A stretch of DNA of 64,000 bases. Origin: Plectrocnemia conspersa. Its lineage: Eukaryota > Arthropoda > Insecta > Trichoptera > Polycentropodidae. Positions 10,279 to 21,227 of the stretch are shown here, one piece after another. The translations under genes and the position numbers were made by a program. Under the pieces are notes generated by a model. The model saw only the letters and a program-made list of their open reading frames with translations, ran no database searches and was not told where the DNA came from. The DNA is taken from positions 186,001-250,000 of the forward strand of contig VTFK01000293.1 of assembly GCA_009617715.1 (NCBI GenBank). Direction: 5' to 3'. How positions within the stretch are numbered: position 1 is the stretch's first letter; the number at the start of each line of letters is the position of its first letter.

Positions 10279-13200
10279 TTACTGGCATGGATCACTCATT
10301 TCGAATATATTCGTATAATTCACTAAGAAGAAAGATAATAACGATCCTATAGCGGAGCCGGTTTGTGAAGCTACTCCACAGTAGAACATCCAAGACCCTC
10401 CACGTGTTCTAAATATTGTCGAAATTGATAGTTTTATGTAACTAATCAGCCCAATGGCAGCGATCCAAACAAGCACCTGAAAAGTTACTTAAAATAATTA
10501 CTTGTTCAGAATGAGAAAACAACATTGTTAACATATTAACGCCACTTTTCCAATTATTATAAAAATTAAATTTGTTTCGTTCTGGTTGAATAGTAAATTA
10601 AATATATAAATTAAGAATCATGAATTTTGTATTAAGCGGCTTCCATAAAAGATGTCACAGGTATTTCGTGAATTTTTTCTGCTGATTCCCACCTGTTACA
10701 TAATTTATGGAAGCCGCCGTAAAGATGTTTGTTAATTATTTACTATAAAAAAACGTAGTTAGTTTATTGGTTGATTTAAAAAAAACATAAATATCATTAT
10801 TTCTTTTATATTTAAATTGTACATTATATAATTTTATAACTGGCTAGACTAGAACACTAGATGACCTCGATTTATTAATGGTAGCAAAAAAGTAGTTAAA
10901 TTATATGAATAATAATAAAGGTCACAAAAAATTAATTCATACCGCAAATAAACAGACTGAAAATGAAAGTAAGATTTGCAAAACTGCGGATTAAATTTTC
11001 TGTTATATGATATATACGATTAATAGTGAAAGATGTCATATTTCAACACACTGTCAAAGGATTTTTTGTCTACACGTATGCATGCACATTTAAAACTTGT
11101 ATTTAACGATTTATAGACTACATAAAAGAACACTTTTTCATTTATCGAATTATAAGATAATAAATAGTTTCATTCTTCAATGGTATATACGATAATAAAT
11201 ATAATATAAGTACCAACACCTTAAAACCTTAAAAGTACTACACATATCACATTTCCATTCCATATTTATTTCAAATAAGGGGCTGCTTAGGGTGAATGAG
11301 TATTTTCAATAAAGGCGAGCAATTAAGTTTGTCAATTTTGTCACAATCGTTACAAGAAATTTGGTATACTCCTTCTGATACGTTATTAATTTTGTCTTTT
11401 CCATTCAGTAGAATGGTTTCTATTTTATTTTGAGATTTAAAAATTGTCCTAACGCCTTCTTTGGAAAGTACTCGTCCTATCTCTTCTGAAATCTCTCGAA
11501 CATTTGGTAAATGTGAAATATAATTAAATTTTTCATTTATATCTACTTTATTATTATTATTTTTCTTTTTATCGCAAAAAAAAGTGAAGTCATTTAATTT
11601 TAATGCTTCTTTGACATTAAGTTGCTCAATTGGTTTGAATTTTTATATTCCTTAATTGATCAGACAAACTGTAGGATTTCACAAAGAAAAATAGAACATA
11701 GAAACGCGATAAAATGCTTTTAATGAAAAATCAAATCATCAATAGGATCTAAAAAGATAACTTTTTCTAAGAGCATACTAACATTGGTGTCAGATAAAAT
11801 AAATAGAATAAATAAAATTTTAGATTGCAGTTAATAAAACAATCAAAGTTTTTATAGGGATGCACATAATGAATCTAATGTATCTTAGTCTATACTGATA
11901 TCAAATACTCGCTTTATTTGTACATTTATGCAAATACTGTGCTAATCATTTTATAAACACCAGAATATAACAATGTAATCAGTAATAAATCATGGTTAAG
12001 TTTTATCACAGTTACATCGCAAGCTTTAGAGATTATTACCTTAAATTGTTGAAACTAGTTTTTTCTTTGAATAATATGCTGATTTAAAATCTGTTACTTC
12101 TTCCTAGCAATAATACTTTTGTAATGAGGAATTTAAAGAATAGTAATAGTTTATATGCATGTGCTATAAACAATTATTTTGGAATTGCTACAAGATGTAA
12201 ATTAAATATAATGGTTTACTATTATATGTACAAAACATCTTATTGGTAAGTCATGAAAAATTACTTAAACTATTCATTAAATGATTGGATGAAGCAAGAC
12301 TTTTACACGAGAAAAATATTTATTACTGATTTGTTGTGTTTACATTAAAATTAATAAAATATTCAATTGCTAGGTGTTAACAAGAAAGTTTTTGTCATGT
12401 TTAATTTAAATCATTAAATCAAGCGTTTACAATTTTTCAATTGAGACGTTTTTCTAGCAACTACAAATATGTTCATATAGAATTATGAAAAACGATTAAG
12501 AGTTTTTGTCGGTTACTCAGTTACAACAAAAAAAATGTTTATTGTTACATTATTTAACATTTTTTTGTACACAAATATTTTCAATGATGCTAATGAAATG
12601 TAAAAATATATAAATACGAGAATTGAATGTAAATTTTGGTCAACTCGGAACGAAACAAGTTTCTACATAAATATGTATTTGCAATAATTATGCAACAGAC
12701 AAATAAAAATGCTTTTAAGATTTTTGAATATATCATGCGTATTTTATATTGACTCAAACAAAGTAAAGATAAGATTTTTTCAATTAGCATTATTTATGTA
12801 TTATGAGATAGTGACTAAATTTATCTTTGTGTTTCAACCTGACAATTGAGAATGTGAGAAAACAATTAAAAACGATATATGTACAATATTATATTTGAAG
12901 GCCTAGATCTAGATTAAAGTTTTGTACAGGATGTTCAAAAAGTATCTCTACAGTATTTTATGGCATATTGAAATTAAAAAAAATGCATTGTAACCATGAC
13001 CAACTTTTTGGATGGAGCGGAGAGACATGCTCAGTTTGTCATTGATTAAGAGATTGTTACGTTCTGTGGAGAAAGTTTTTGAACATACTGTATATAATAT
13101 ATCTAGGAAAGTCTTACCACAATAACAATCCCTCCAACTGTCCCCACCAGTGGCGGTTTAGGACTAAGTACACTTGTGGCTAGCGCATACGATATAAACA

Positions 13201-14233
13201 ACGCGCACACCGTCGCCAGAAAAGAAACCGCTCTGCTTGACGTGCGAGGTAAAAATACTGCTAAAAAACATGCAACAGGATTGGCCATGCTACCGAGAGT
13301 GACCGCCAAGTGATAAGCAGTATTTCCGTAAGGCAAGCACGAATATGACTGTATACTGGGAAAGATGCCATTACCGAAAGCGCACGCCATAGACATGAGC
13401 ACTAACAAGTTAATTGATTTCAATTTAGACATTATCATTCCATCACTGAGTGAATTATTGGAAATTGTCTCGGAATATTCTACGTCAGTTCGACCTTTAT
13501 CTCTAGACTGTAATTGGTATTTATTATTAGTTTCATCTTGGTCGCCGATTGGAACTAGTTCATTTTTACATACCTTTAATTTAGTTAATAATAAAAATGA
13601 ACAGAAACTTACGAACGAGATGAAAGAGAGGACTATGAAGAATATCTGCGTACTAAAACGCGGATCTGAAAATTCAGGACTATTTTTATTTGACCCGTTA
13701 ATCTCACATTCGGGATTACCGCCGATTCCTTGAGCTAGAGCTAAAATGCTCGGTAAGAAGCCGCTCAAACCTTCGCCGATTAAATAACTTATTAAATAAA
13801 TTTCTTTAAAATGACGCATGAACGGAAAAAATAATACTGAACTAGTACATCCGACAATGGACGTTAAAAATACAAGCGATAGGAATACGACGCTGTGCGG
13901 TTTGTTGTTAATGAACGACACATGATTGTAAAAAAACGACATCAATAATGGCGATACAGTGCCGAGTAGGAGCATTGTAAATATCCAATAGTTATCGTTT
14001 AGCTTGTTGGGCCGAAATATGCGATGTACCGCATAGGTAATGGGGCCTAAATTGGCTACTTGCACCGCCACCGACATGTAAGAGGGAAGGCTCCATGCTT
14101 CGGGTGCAGTTTTTACTAGCAACGGCAACTGTACGAACATTCCGTTGATGCCGATCCATGATCCGACACCGAACAAGACTGCTAAAGAGTCGACTATAAT
14201 CTTTCTGTCTAAGAAAAAATTCAGCTCTTTCAT
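10279..14233 (-). CDS. Riboflavin transporter, SLC52A family
   Basis: Two coding exons (14233-13118 and 10476-10279) join in phase 0 at GTG|GTAAGA to TTTCAG|GTG and give a 437-residue multi-pass membrane protein, close to the 445-469 residues of human SLC52A1-3. SLC52A proteins carry riboflavin across the plasma membrane. Family marks are VLFGVGSWIGINGMFVQLPL in the first helix, EAWSLPSYMSVAVQVANLGP next, then LIGEGLSGFLPSILALAQG. After a charged loop (~230-270) come MACAFGNGIFPSIQSYSCLP, YHLAVTLGSMANPVACF and the C-terminal GGSWMFYCGVASQTGSAIGS, ending in SDPCQ. About 11 helices are expected. The start is the ATG at 14231-14233; an acceptor at 14253-14254 shows a separate upstream 5'-UTR exon, not found. 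The 2.6-kb intron holds a Penelope-like fragment, a MITE and a long hairpin. Confidence 0.9.
10636..10717. ncRNA. 82-nt miRNA-like hairpin in the SLC52A intron
   Basis: Arms at 10636-10662 and 10691-10717 pair over 27 positions with 24 matches: a two-base internal mismatch, a single mismatch and a 28-nt loop. The 5' arm starts GCGGCTTCCATAAAAG and the 3' arm ends TTATGGAAGCCGC. Length, arm pairing and loop size fit an animal pre-miRNA. The shape also fits a small terminal-inverted-repeat element, but no clear flanking duplication is seen. I could not match it to a known miRNA. Confidence 0.4.
11290..11640 (-). pseudogene. Penelope-like retroelement, C-terminal fragment
   Basis: The minus strand reads LPNVREISEEIGRVLSKEGV, then RTIFKSQNKIETILLNGKDK, then SEGVYQISCNDCDKID. 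This matches the linker of Penelope-like reverse transcriptases (P-x-V-x-x-x-S-E-x-I-x-R-x-L) leading into the GIY-YIG endonuclease through a 'GVYxIxCxxC' block. The following YIGQT motif is absent, so the endonuclease is lost or truncated. The reverse-transcriptase core is not seen upstream. The fragment lies inside the long SLC52A intron in the same orientation. Confidence 0.6.
12927..13090. mobile_element. mariner-type MITE (164 bp)
   Basis: The ends are inverted repeats: CAGGATGTTCAAAAAGTATC on the left, and CAGTATGTTCAAAAACTTTC when the right end is read from the other strand. TA flanks both sides (12925-12926 and 13091-13092), the target duplication of Tc1/mariner elements. There is no transposase. 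The element ends 25 bp from the splice donor of the SLC52A first coding exon. Confidence 0.7.
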
Positions 14234-14255
14234 CACAATCTTCTTTACATAACTG

Positions 14256-15240
14256 CAAAAGAAAAAAAAATTAGGTAAGTTGAAAAATATTAATTAAATA
14301 TTGTTATTTTCTATACATTGTTCGAGATAACAGATGTAAATAATATAATTTATGTTTAAAATCTTATCTTTTAATTTAATATTACTTTTAGTTAGATAAA
14401 AGTAACAATAATATTTTTAATTTTATAAAATTTTTTTTTTAATAATCATTGTAATTACATGATTTGATTAAAAAAATAGCACTACGTCCGAACAGCCCGC
14501 TGCTTTTGAAGCAATAACTTGACAGCTGGTGTTGCTAGCTATAAAATAAATATCGCACAGTAAATATAAAACAATTATACAACACATTGCAATCAAATAA
14601 AAAGAGAAATATCACTACCGAAGTAGCATTCAAAAAATTGAATCATCTTTTATAGAATCACATCGTTGATTTTATTCTTAAGGCAGTTCCAGACGATAGC
14701 AAGGAAACACATGCAAGTTTTAATTTTTAGGGTCAACAATATAAAATTATTTAAATATTTTAAAGTGGCTTAATCTGTTACAAATTTCACAAATTATTTT
14801 ATTGCAGACATTTAAAAAATCTTTTATTAGTAATTAGTCCGTCGTGTTTTTTTTTTTTAAATTTTTAATAGAGAACACATGAAAATATAATAAAATATTT
14901 CTAATGCTAAGTAATATCCAAATTAAATGTTATATATGAAAATTCAACTTTTAGTAATATACTCAGCATCAACGCTTTTCCCAATTTATACAAGATAACG
15001 AATTGGTACCTTTCCCGAAATGCAAAATTATTTAAAAATATTTTAGTGACACCTGTATTGACAGCTGATGCCAAACGTTGTAGTACTTTAAAACGTATAA
15101 AAACATTTAAGAAAATCTATTTATAAGAATTATTCACAATAAATCCAATATCTGTTCATACAAACGTATGAACAAATAACCCAATAACTAATAAAAAAAA
15201 TTAAACCCAATAACCTATAAAAAAGCAATTCATTTCAATA
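14256..15240. other. Intergenic / 5' side of SLC52A
   Basis: AT-rich. It should contain the SLC52A 5'-UTR exon and promoter, but I could not place either. A GC-richer patch at 14,485-14,540 is the best promoter candidate. Confidence 0.3.
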
Positions 15241-15249
15241 TTTAGTAAC

Positions 15250-15870
15250 ATTTTCGAAGTCTTTCACACGTGTATATATACATATGTAGAGAAAGTAATA
15301 ATTTTGTTAATTTACAGGTGTTTTAAGCCCTAAAACGACTATAAAAAATTGTTTCATAATTTTTAAGATCGCTAAAATAATTCCAAAGAACTTAATATTT
15401 GTATATTTTCGAGGTCTTTTATACGTCTTATAAACTCTAGTACTACCATAAATAGCTAGATATTAGCTTACAAAATACAATAAGTGATGTTATTTAAGGT
15501 ATTACACTCGTGTTTTAAGCACTAAAAAGTGTTTTGTGCCAAACATATATAAAAAGAGATATATATTTTTATACTGAAAAATATTATTGTGGATTTTTCA
15601 TGTCCTTTACACGTGTTCTAAAAACTAAAACGATCATAAAAAGCTGGATAATACTAAAGTTAGTTCAATATGCTATTTATGGTATTCATCTCGTATTTTA
15701 GACCCTAAAAATCGCCTTTTGTACCGAAAATAATTATAAGGAGTTACCCTAAAATATTTAGAAGAAACTACTTTTTTCTATACTTAGTGGAATTATTGAT
15801 GCTTTTGAAAGTCTTTTACACTTAAGTTTTTGCCCCTAAAACGACTTGAAAAGCTGTATATTACTAAAAT
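15250..15870. repeat. Degenerate ~185-bp tandem repeat
   Basis: Two related motifs alternate. One, like GTCTTTTACACGTGTTTT followed by CTAAAACGA and ATAAAAAGCTG, recurs near 15258, 15412, 15598 and 15805. The other, like TTACACTCGTGTTTTAAG followed by CACTAAAAA, recurs near 15310, 15497 and 15679. The period is about 150-205 bp with 3-4 copies, much diverged. Weaker traces reach back to ~15,060. The array ends ~180 bp before the Atg6 start codon. Confidence 0.55.
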
Positions 15871-16051
15871 TTTGTATTTATTTACAAAAATATTAAATAA
15901 TTAGTAAAGTCTTAAAAAAGTCGTTGCTATATTTGAATTAGGCCATTATTTATTTAATAAATAAATGAGGATTTGGGAACGCTTGCTTGACAATGTTTAG
16001 ACGCAGTTCGCTGACGTTTGACAGTTCGTTTGAAAGGTCTGACAGCTCGCG

Positions 16052-17332
16052 ATGTCGCGCGAGGTTCGAACTTCTGTGGCGTTCTCGTGCCAGCGTTGCT
16101 TGCAGCCGCTGCGGTTGAGCGGGGAGCTGCGGGAGCTGGGCGAGCATGCGCTCGCCGAGCTGCGGCTGCCGGCGAGGTCCGAGGCGAGGGGGATCGACGA
16201 GAGGGACCCGACGGCGCAGCTTCTCGACCACTGCGTGCCGCCCTATCGGCTGGCCGGTGACGCCAACGGCTTCACGCTCGTCTCCGACGACGTCGACCGT
16301 CCGGGGGAGACGCTCGCGAAGGAAGCGGAGCTATTCGACGCGCTCTCCGATAACTCGGACGTGGACCACCCGCTGTGCGACGAGTGCACCGACTCTCTGC
16401 TGGTGCTGATGGACGAGCGGCTGGAATCGGCGGAGGCCGAGCGCCGTGACTACGACCGGTACCTGCGCAAGATCGAAAACGAGCGCGACGAATTGCAGCC
16501 GGAGACGCTCGAGATCGAGCTGGAGGACCGCGGGCGCGAGGAGCGGCGGCTTCTCGACGAGCTGGAGGCGCTGCGAGAGGAGGAGGCCGAGCTGCGACGC
16601 GCAGTCGAGAGCGAGGAGCGCGAGAGAGATCGTCTGGCCGACGAGCAGAGCGTCTACCTGCGCGAGTACGCGCGCTACCGCAAAGAGTTGATGAATTCGG
16701 AGGATCGCTCCAAGTGTTACGAGTCGGGTCTAGCTCACGCGCAGTCGCAGCTAGAGCGGCTCAAGAAGACGGACGCCTTCCGGGCGGCGTTTCGCGTGTC
16801 CGATTCGGGCCGCTTCGGCATCATCAACAACTTTCGACTGGGGCGGCTGCCCGACGCGCCCGTCGACTGGTCAGAGATCAACGCCGCATGGGGACAAGCT
16901 GCTCTTCTGCTGTCCGCGTTGGCGAGGAAAGCGGGTTTCGAGTTCCGGCGTTACACAATCGTTCCCTACGGCAACCGCTCCTATGTAGAGTCCCTCGAGG
17001 ATCGGAAGGAACTGCCGCTGTACGGCTCCGGCGGCTTCAAGCTGCTCTGGGACACCAAGTTCGACGAGGCGATGGTGGCCTTCTTGGACTGCGTGCAGCA
17101 GTTCAAAGAGAGGGCCGAGAAGACAGACCCCGAGTTCAACCTGCCTTACAAGATGAGCCGGGGCAAGATCGAGGACCCGGCGACCGGCGACAGCTACTCC
17201 GTCAAGATCCAGTTCAATTCCGAGGAACAGTGGACCAAGGCGCTCAAATACACTCTCACCAATCTCAAGTGGGGATTGACATGGATCTCTTCTCAGTTCG
17301 ACGACGTCGACTGCGATGAAGAGATGTGGTGA
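16052..17332 (+). CDS. Atg6: Beclin-1 / Atg6 autophagy protein, intronless
   Basis: A 426-residue homologue of Beclin-1/Atg6, the subunit of class III PI3-kinase (Vps34-Vps15) complexes that starts autophagosome formation. Visible in order: zinc-type cysteine pairs C13-x-x-C16 (FSCQRCLQPL) and C109-x-x-C112 (DVDHPLCDECTD); a BH3-like stretch at ~87-106 (LAKEAELFDALSD); a long charged coiled coil at ~117-240; and the BARA domain at ~245-415 with FGIINNFRLGRLP, WSEINAAWGQ, VPYGNRSYVESL, FDEAMVAFLDCVQQFK and NSEEQWTKALKYTLTNLKWG. The start is firm: an in-frame TGA lies 12 bases upstream at 16040-16042. There are no introns. The gene is very GC-rich, with mostly G/C third positions and Arg/Ala/Glu-rich residues, unlike ClpP, Rod and SLC52A beside it. 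An AATAAA lies at 17392-17397. Confidence 0.96.
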   Translation: MSREVRTSVAFSCQRCLQPLRLSGELRELGEHALAELRLPARSEARGIDERDPTAQLLDHCVPPYRLAGDANGFTLVSDDVDRPGETLAKEAELFDALSDNSDVDHPLCDECTDSLLVLMDERLESAEAERRDYDRYLRKIENERDELQPETLEIELEDRGREERRLLDELEALREEEAELRRAVESEERERDRLADEQSVYLREYARYRKELMNSEDRSKCYESGLAHAQSQLERLKKTDAFRAAFRVSDSGRFGIINNFRLGRLPDAPVDWSEINAAWGQAALLLSALARKAGFEFRRYTIVPYGNRSYVESLEDRKELPLYGSGGFKLLWDTKFDEAMVAFLDCVQQFKERAEKTDPEFNLPYKMSRGKIEDPATGDSYSVKIQFNSEEQWTKALKYTLTNLKWGLTWISSQFDDVDCDEEMW

Positions 17333-17391
17333 AAATTTATTTCAACGTTCCTATCGTGATAGACTATATTTGTGATATTAGATATTAAAAT

Positions 17392-17397
17392 AATAAA
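17392..17397 (+). promoter_or_regulatory. Poly(A) signal of Atg6
   Basis: AATAAA 60 bp after the stop codon, where base composition drops back to the AT-rich background. Confidence 0.55.
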
Positions 17398-17399
17398 TC

Positions 17400-20300
17400 T
17401 TTACATTCTCGAGTTATCAGTCGACTTTGTTTATTATCACTATGAATCTTCAGTCGTATCGTTTTACTTAAGGCTCATTAGTTATAAAAACTATCTAAGC
17501 TCTTCCAACACACTCATACTTTTAGGAAACAACCAGATAGAGGAGAATAGCAACAAATGTAGGGTTAAAATGATTTAACACATTATACTTTAGGTTGTTT
17601 TTAAGCCTTTCTCAATGTATTATAGTCACGTTTTTTGTTAGTTATTAGCTACATTTTTTATAAATCAATATTCCGGTGAACCTTGTAATTGATTCTGAAG
17701 GGCGCAGCTATAGCTGCTCAGTGGCTGTGCGACCTTTGCAAGTAAAGCACATTTTTAATGCAGACTGTGAAGACATGAAATTAGTTTTGAGATTTTGCAC
17801 ATATATTATAACTGTGGAGTCATTTCAGAATTTATCGACTCTGAATTACAATTTTAGCTTATGTTGATTAAGATAATATTATTACTTCTTAATAATTCTG
17901 GAATTATTAAGAATGCATGAGTAACATAATTAAAACATAGGAAGATTCCACGTATGAAAGGAAAATAAACATGTTTAAAATTGCAGGTTTACTTAGTAGG
18001 TACTAATGAAAGTTCTTCTAGTTCATTCACACTTTATTTCAAATATGGTATATTTTAAATATAGTAAAACATTGATTTCATAGAAAAGCGTACAGTAAGA
18101 TTTACATTTATATATTTTTTGAATATTTTTTCTTTGATACATTATAAATATTCATAATACAATATGTAATTATTAAAATATATGTAGACAATGATTGTTT
18201 ATCAAAAATAAAAAGAAGGTGTAAACCGTCTAGATACATAGTTTACAGTAATCATCTAGTCGGCATGAAAAAAACAATGAAAAGCGATAGAGTAATAATA
18301 TTTTCTTCAGTCAGAACACAGATAGTGAAGGCACACATAGATGTGTATGATAATTAAAAAAAAATGCTTTGATCGTGTAATAATTACTATGATGACTTAG
18401 TCATGATTATTTACACTTAATTTTATCAGCAAATTTATTTAAAGAAAGTTTTAATATTTCCTATAACTTGACTAACTATACTGTGTTTGATGATTATTAT
18501 AAACTGTTCATGCAAATAGTAATGTGTTTACTAATAGATTTACTACAAATATTTACGAAATTGGATTTGCATTTCACACATTTAATTGGCATTTTGTCTA
18601 TTTATTTGGTACTTATTTAATTTTATAGAATGTAGATAAATGTTGCGGAAATTGTGATATGTAATATTCACATATTTATAAATATCCAGAGGTGGTAGGT
18701 ATTTACAATAAATCTTTTATGAAAAATACTTTATTTTTATATTAAGACATTAAATAAAATTGTCTATATAGGCGAAAAACTATAACAATTCAACTAGTTG
18801 AAGTACAATAATTAGAACTTTACTACGCTATTTCTTTTTCTATTATATATTATTTCTTTTTCCATTATATATCACTTTATATAATTATTTTTGTTAGCAG
18901 TTTGTTAGGGTATAACATAATAATTACTAAACATTAATATGTGTTTTTATTGGCAGTATTTCTGCTTTATAAGAACAATTTAATAAGGATTATTAATAAA
19001 ATACTTATGTATGTATAAGTATGTTCTGTGAAAATTAAAATGTGTTTGTAGATCAATACATTTTAATGTGAGTAAGTGCACAGTGTACGTAATACATATA
19101 ATAGAGTTAATATTTATATGAAAAATATGAGCATTTTAATAAACTGTGATATCTTTTTGTGCATGATAAATTTGTAATGTGCATATGCATATTTTACATA
19201 TTACACATAATACAATATGATTTTATATATTGTATTTAATAATAATAACACATAATTTTCTATTACGTCTTTTCAAAACAATGTTCTATTAGAGCTAAAC
19301 AACAATTTTAATAATTTTATTATAAACTATCATTTTAATAAACTTTGATATATGTATTTATAATACATACATATAAAAAAACATTTTTATATGTACATAT
19401 TTTATATAACAATATTTTTTAAACAAAGCTTATAACCACAATCTAAAAGCTTAAGCCGTACATCTGAGTATTAACAAGCAATATTTTTTATAGAATATAA
19501 TTTACATTTCATTTTGTTTAACTGAAAATAATTTAACGATGAAACAAGATAGTCGAAAGTAATTTATTTAATAAATAATAAATATAAGTTTCAGTTATGT
19601 ACAGTATAAAAATCAAAAGGAAATTACAGTAGTAATAAGATTAGTTGGTCCCAGTAAGAAAATATGGTTGATTTTTTTGCTAATTTTATAATAAAATTTA
19701 CATGCTCAAGTTTAAAATAAGTGACATGCTCAAGTACGATAAGTTATATAGTAACAGTCGTTTATGTTAAACATATTAATAATATTAAAAGTAATTTATA
19801 ACTACATTTTTTTATTTTTCGGCAAATATTAATTTATTTTATTTTACATGCAGCTTAATAAACGTGATTCGAATGAAGTACATACATACATATATTCAGT
19901 TTTGAGACGACTTTTAATATATTGATCCCAATTTGTCAAATTGAATGGATTATATTTTATAACATAAATAATAAAAATATTTTTATACATTATTTGCACA
20001 AAGAATACACATTAAGCACATTATGTTATAATATATATATTTTAAATTTTATTGTTTGCTTCCAAATATATATTATTATTATAATAAACATTAATCACTA
20101 TAATATTAATATAATTTTAAATGGCGTTATTTATATAATACATGGCAAAGAATCTTATATGATGAATCCATTTTAATTGATCTTTGCTTGTTATTCAACT
20201 TAATCACATCCGAAACCAACCCTTTTGATTAGCTAATTTGATATTTTCAGTCTTTCTAACATTTCGTTTAAGGATGCATTCCGTTTCATCATATATTTAT

Positions 20301-21227
20301 AGCAGCCGTACTTATCATGATAATAAACAATCACATTGATATTTATTTTAATAAATTATTTTATCAAGCAATAAAAACATATTTATAAGAAAAAAAACAG
20401 CAATAAAATCTTCATAGTTATATATATTATTATGTGTAGATATATAGTAGATATACAATTATAATACTCTGTATTTTTTTGGAAGGATTCAATCATAATG
20501 TTTTTAACTTTTCTTTAAATAATGTTTGTTACAAAGTTGTATATATGATAATTTGAAAATAGATCATATTATTTGATATTATAATTGACATCTTCGCTCT
20601 ATATATAGTTGTAAATGTATACATCAATAGTAGATATATATGTATAAGAAAAAATATCATAAAATGATAATCATATTTATTTCAAGCTCTGTTTGTTTTG
20701 ATTATTATGATTTCACAATAAATATTAATATATTTTTATTCATAAGAATAAATAAGTGTAGTTGGGCCAAAATACTTTTTAATTCACTTTGTAATAATGA
20801 TTGAAATTAATACAATAAGAGGAATAATTTATCAAGGAAAAAATTTAGTTTATACATATTTAAATTTTGTAAATACATTTTTGGCCCATCTATATTTGTA
20901 ATTATAATCGATATATTGATTCAAATAACATATTTTAAAAATATAGTATAAGTATATAACTTATTCGTGAATACATTTATTTTGATTTAAAAATATGTAA
21001 TAGAAAAAATAATTTAATAATTTATTTTGTATAAAAAACATTAAAAACAGCAATTAGATATCTGAGAGGTATAAAAGCAAAGGCATTACTCACCTTTTAT
21101 TGGTTTTATTGATCAATGTGTTAATTATCAAAAAAGCGTTAATAAGTTGTATTCAAAGTTATATTGATTTTTTGTATTAAAATTTAAATTGATTTTTTTT
21201 GTATTCAAATTTGAAAAAAATCTCACT
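17400..21227. other. Very AT-rich gene-free stretch
   Basis: No coding or RNA feature could be supported. There are local low-complexity AT runs and a small duplication near 18,838-18,875 (TTTCTTTTTC-ATTATATAT twice). Confidence 0.5.

Noticed and set aside
13365..13733. 122-codon plus-strand frame
   Set aside because: Antisense shadow of the SLC52A first coding exon; no independent coding sense.
16018..17319. Several long frames overlapping Atg6 on both strands
   Set aside because: GC-rich sequence has few stop codons; only the Beclin-1 frame matches a known protein.
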